NCBI GenBank assembly: GCA_025463365.1
Contig: JAOBWM010000063.1
Coordinates: 1 to 64,000 of the forward strand
Direction: 5' to 3'
Origin: Acidimicrobiales bacterium
GTDB taxonomy: Bacteria; Actinomycetota; Acidimicrobiia; Acidimicrobiales; Iamiaceae
Length of the DNA: 64,000 nucleotides
Positions 63,546 to 64,000 of this stretch are shown piece after piece. Under the pieces are notes generated by a model that saw only the letters and a list, made by a program, of their open reading frames with translations, did no database searches and was not told the DNA's origin. The stretch's first letter is position 1. Each line of letters starts with the position of its first letter. Made by a program: the position numbers and the translations under genes.

Positions 63546-64000
63546 GCGGCATCCGAGCGCGAGGACCACTGGCTGGCGGGACGGGCACCAAATCCGTGCG
63601 CCTGGATGCGCTTGGACGCAAACGTGTTCCGGGTCTCGAACAACGGGAACACGGGGCTGGCGACCTCTCCGAGCGGTGGGGCGAGCGCTGCGACCGCGGC
63701 CGCCCGGGACGCTCGCCGCTCGCGTGCTAGGGCCGACTGCCCGGCGCCGGTGATCACGAGCCGACGGTGGCGGCCCTCAGCCCAACGCAAGATGAGATCG
63801 GCGTCGGCCAGGCGGCGCACCACCTTCGACAGGTAGTCCGTGGGGATGCCCGTGGCCCGCTCTACGTCACCCTGGAGCAGCCCCTCATCCGGCTGCTGAT
63901 CGAGGAGCTCCAGCACGTCACGGGGCTTGCCACTAAATGTGCCGAGCACATCAACGGGGATCGACCGTGCCACGGCCGCTAGGCGAGGCAGCAGCGCGGT
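63542..64000 (-). CDS. Winged-helix protein (5' end beyond window)
   Basis: The frame is open to the window edge with good coding character (TALLPRLAAVARSIPVDVLG), so the gene starts outside. The visible part holds a winged helix (VLELLDQQPDEGLLQGDVER, DYLSKVVRRLADADLILRW, RHRRLVITGAGQSAL), MarR-like in pattern. An internal GTG at 63973 could be a start but is not needed. It is translationally coupled to the NTPase gene and may be its regulator or partner. Confidence 0.65.
   Translation of the reverse strand, partial: TALLPRLAAVARSIPVDVLGTFSGKPRDVLELLDQQPDEGLLQGDVERATGIPTDYLSKVVRRLADADLILRWAEGRHRRLVITGAGQSALARERRASRAAAVAALAPPLGEVASPVFPLFETRNTFASKRIQAHGFGARPASQWSSRSDAA

Overview
The window is high-GC DNA with dense, often overlapping genes. 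It carries a complete aerobic-type cobalamin pathway, a cobaltochelatase made of CobN plus a ChlI-ChlD fusion, an F420-type luciferase-like oxidoreductase and DevR/DevS-like regulators. Together these suggest an actinobacterium, possibly an acidimicrobial lineage; the taxonomic guess is inference. No rRNA, tRNA, CRISPR array or intact insertion sequence was seen.

Left part (1-21.9 kb): small membrane proteins and lipoproteins; a four-gene polyamine-type ABC importer (2.6-6.6 kb); a DUF1259 protein; an ABC exporter followed by a histidine kinase and response regulator (8-11.5 kb); a FAD/Rieske oxidoreductase; a stand-alone LigD-type phosphoesterase; a hemerythrin-like protein; a four-gene operon of lipoprotein, NRAMP-related transporter and two PRC-barrel-like proteins (15-17.5 kb); a luciferase-like oxidoreductase; a secreted repeat protein; an EAL protein; and a VapBC-type toxin-antitoxin pair.

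Surface-protein stretch (22-29.8 kb): a secreted protein with a short collagen-like stretch, a Tat-type secreted protein with a deleted copy of part of itself 5 kb away, and a 1537-residue lipoprotein with ten fibronectin type III repeats. A response regulator and a GAF histidine kinase follow, converging on each other.

Cobalamin island (32.5-57 kb): a minus-strand operon cobO-cobB-(ribbon-helix-helix/CobI-like)-cobM-cobL-cobE-(cobA-like vestige)-cobF diverges from a plus-strand operon cobG-cobH-cobI-cobJ. The 60-bp gap between them is almost wholly a perfect 51-bp inverted repeat. cobK and cobQ come next. Two back-to-back cobalamin riboswitches then drive, leftward, cbtB-cbtA-fhuF-like-cobN-chlID (cobalt uptake and insertion) and, rightward, cobU-cobS-cobD-cobC-(HAD-BluB-CobT fusion) (nucleotide loop and lower-ligand assembly). 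Most junctions are 1-4 bp overlaps. The strongest new idea is that the fused ribbon-helix-helix/methyltransferase protein, an extra CobI-like paralogue, is a corrinoid- or SAM-sensing regulator. Its proposed operator is the big palindrome plus matching half-sites just upstream of its own gene.

Right end (57-64 kb): an exonuclease remnant, unknown proteins, short tandem repeats, a three-gene cassette with a helix-turn-helix protein, and a probable defence locus. That locus has a winged-helix protein running off the window edge and a 973-residue protein joining a KGGVGR-variant ParA-like ATPase, a nuclease-fold-like middle, a NACHT NTPase and C-terminal pentapeptide repeats.
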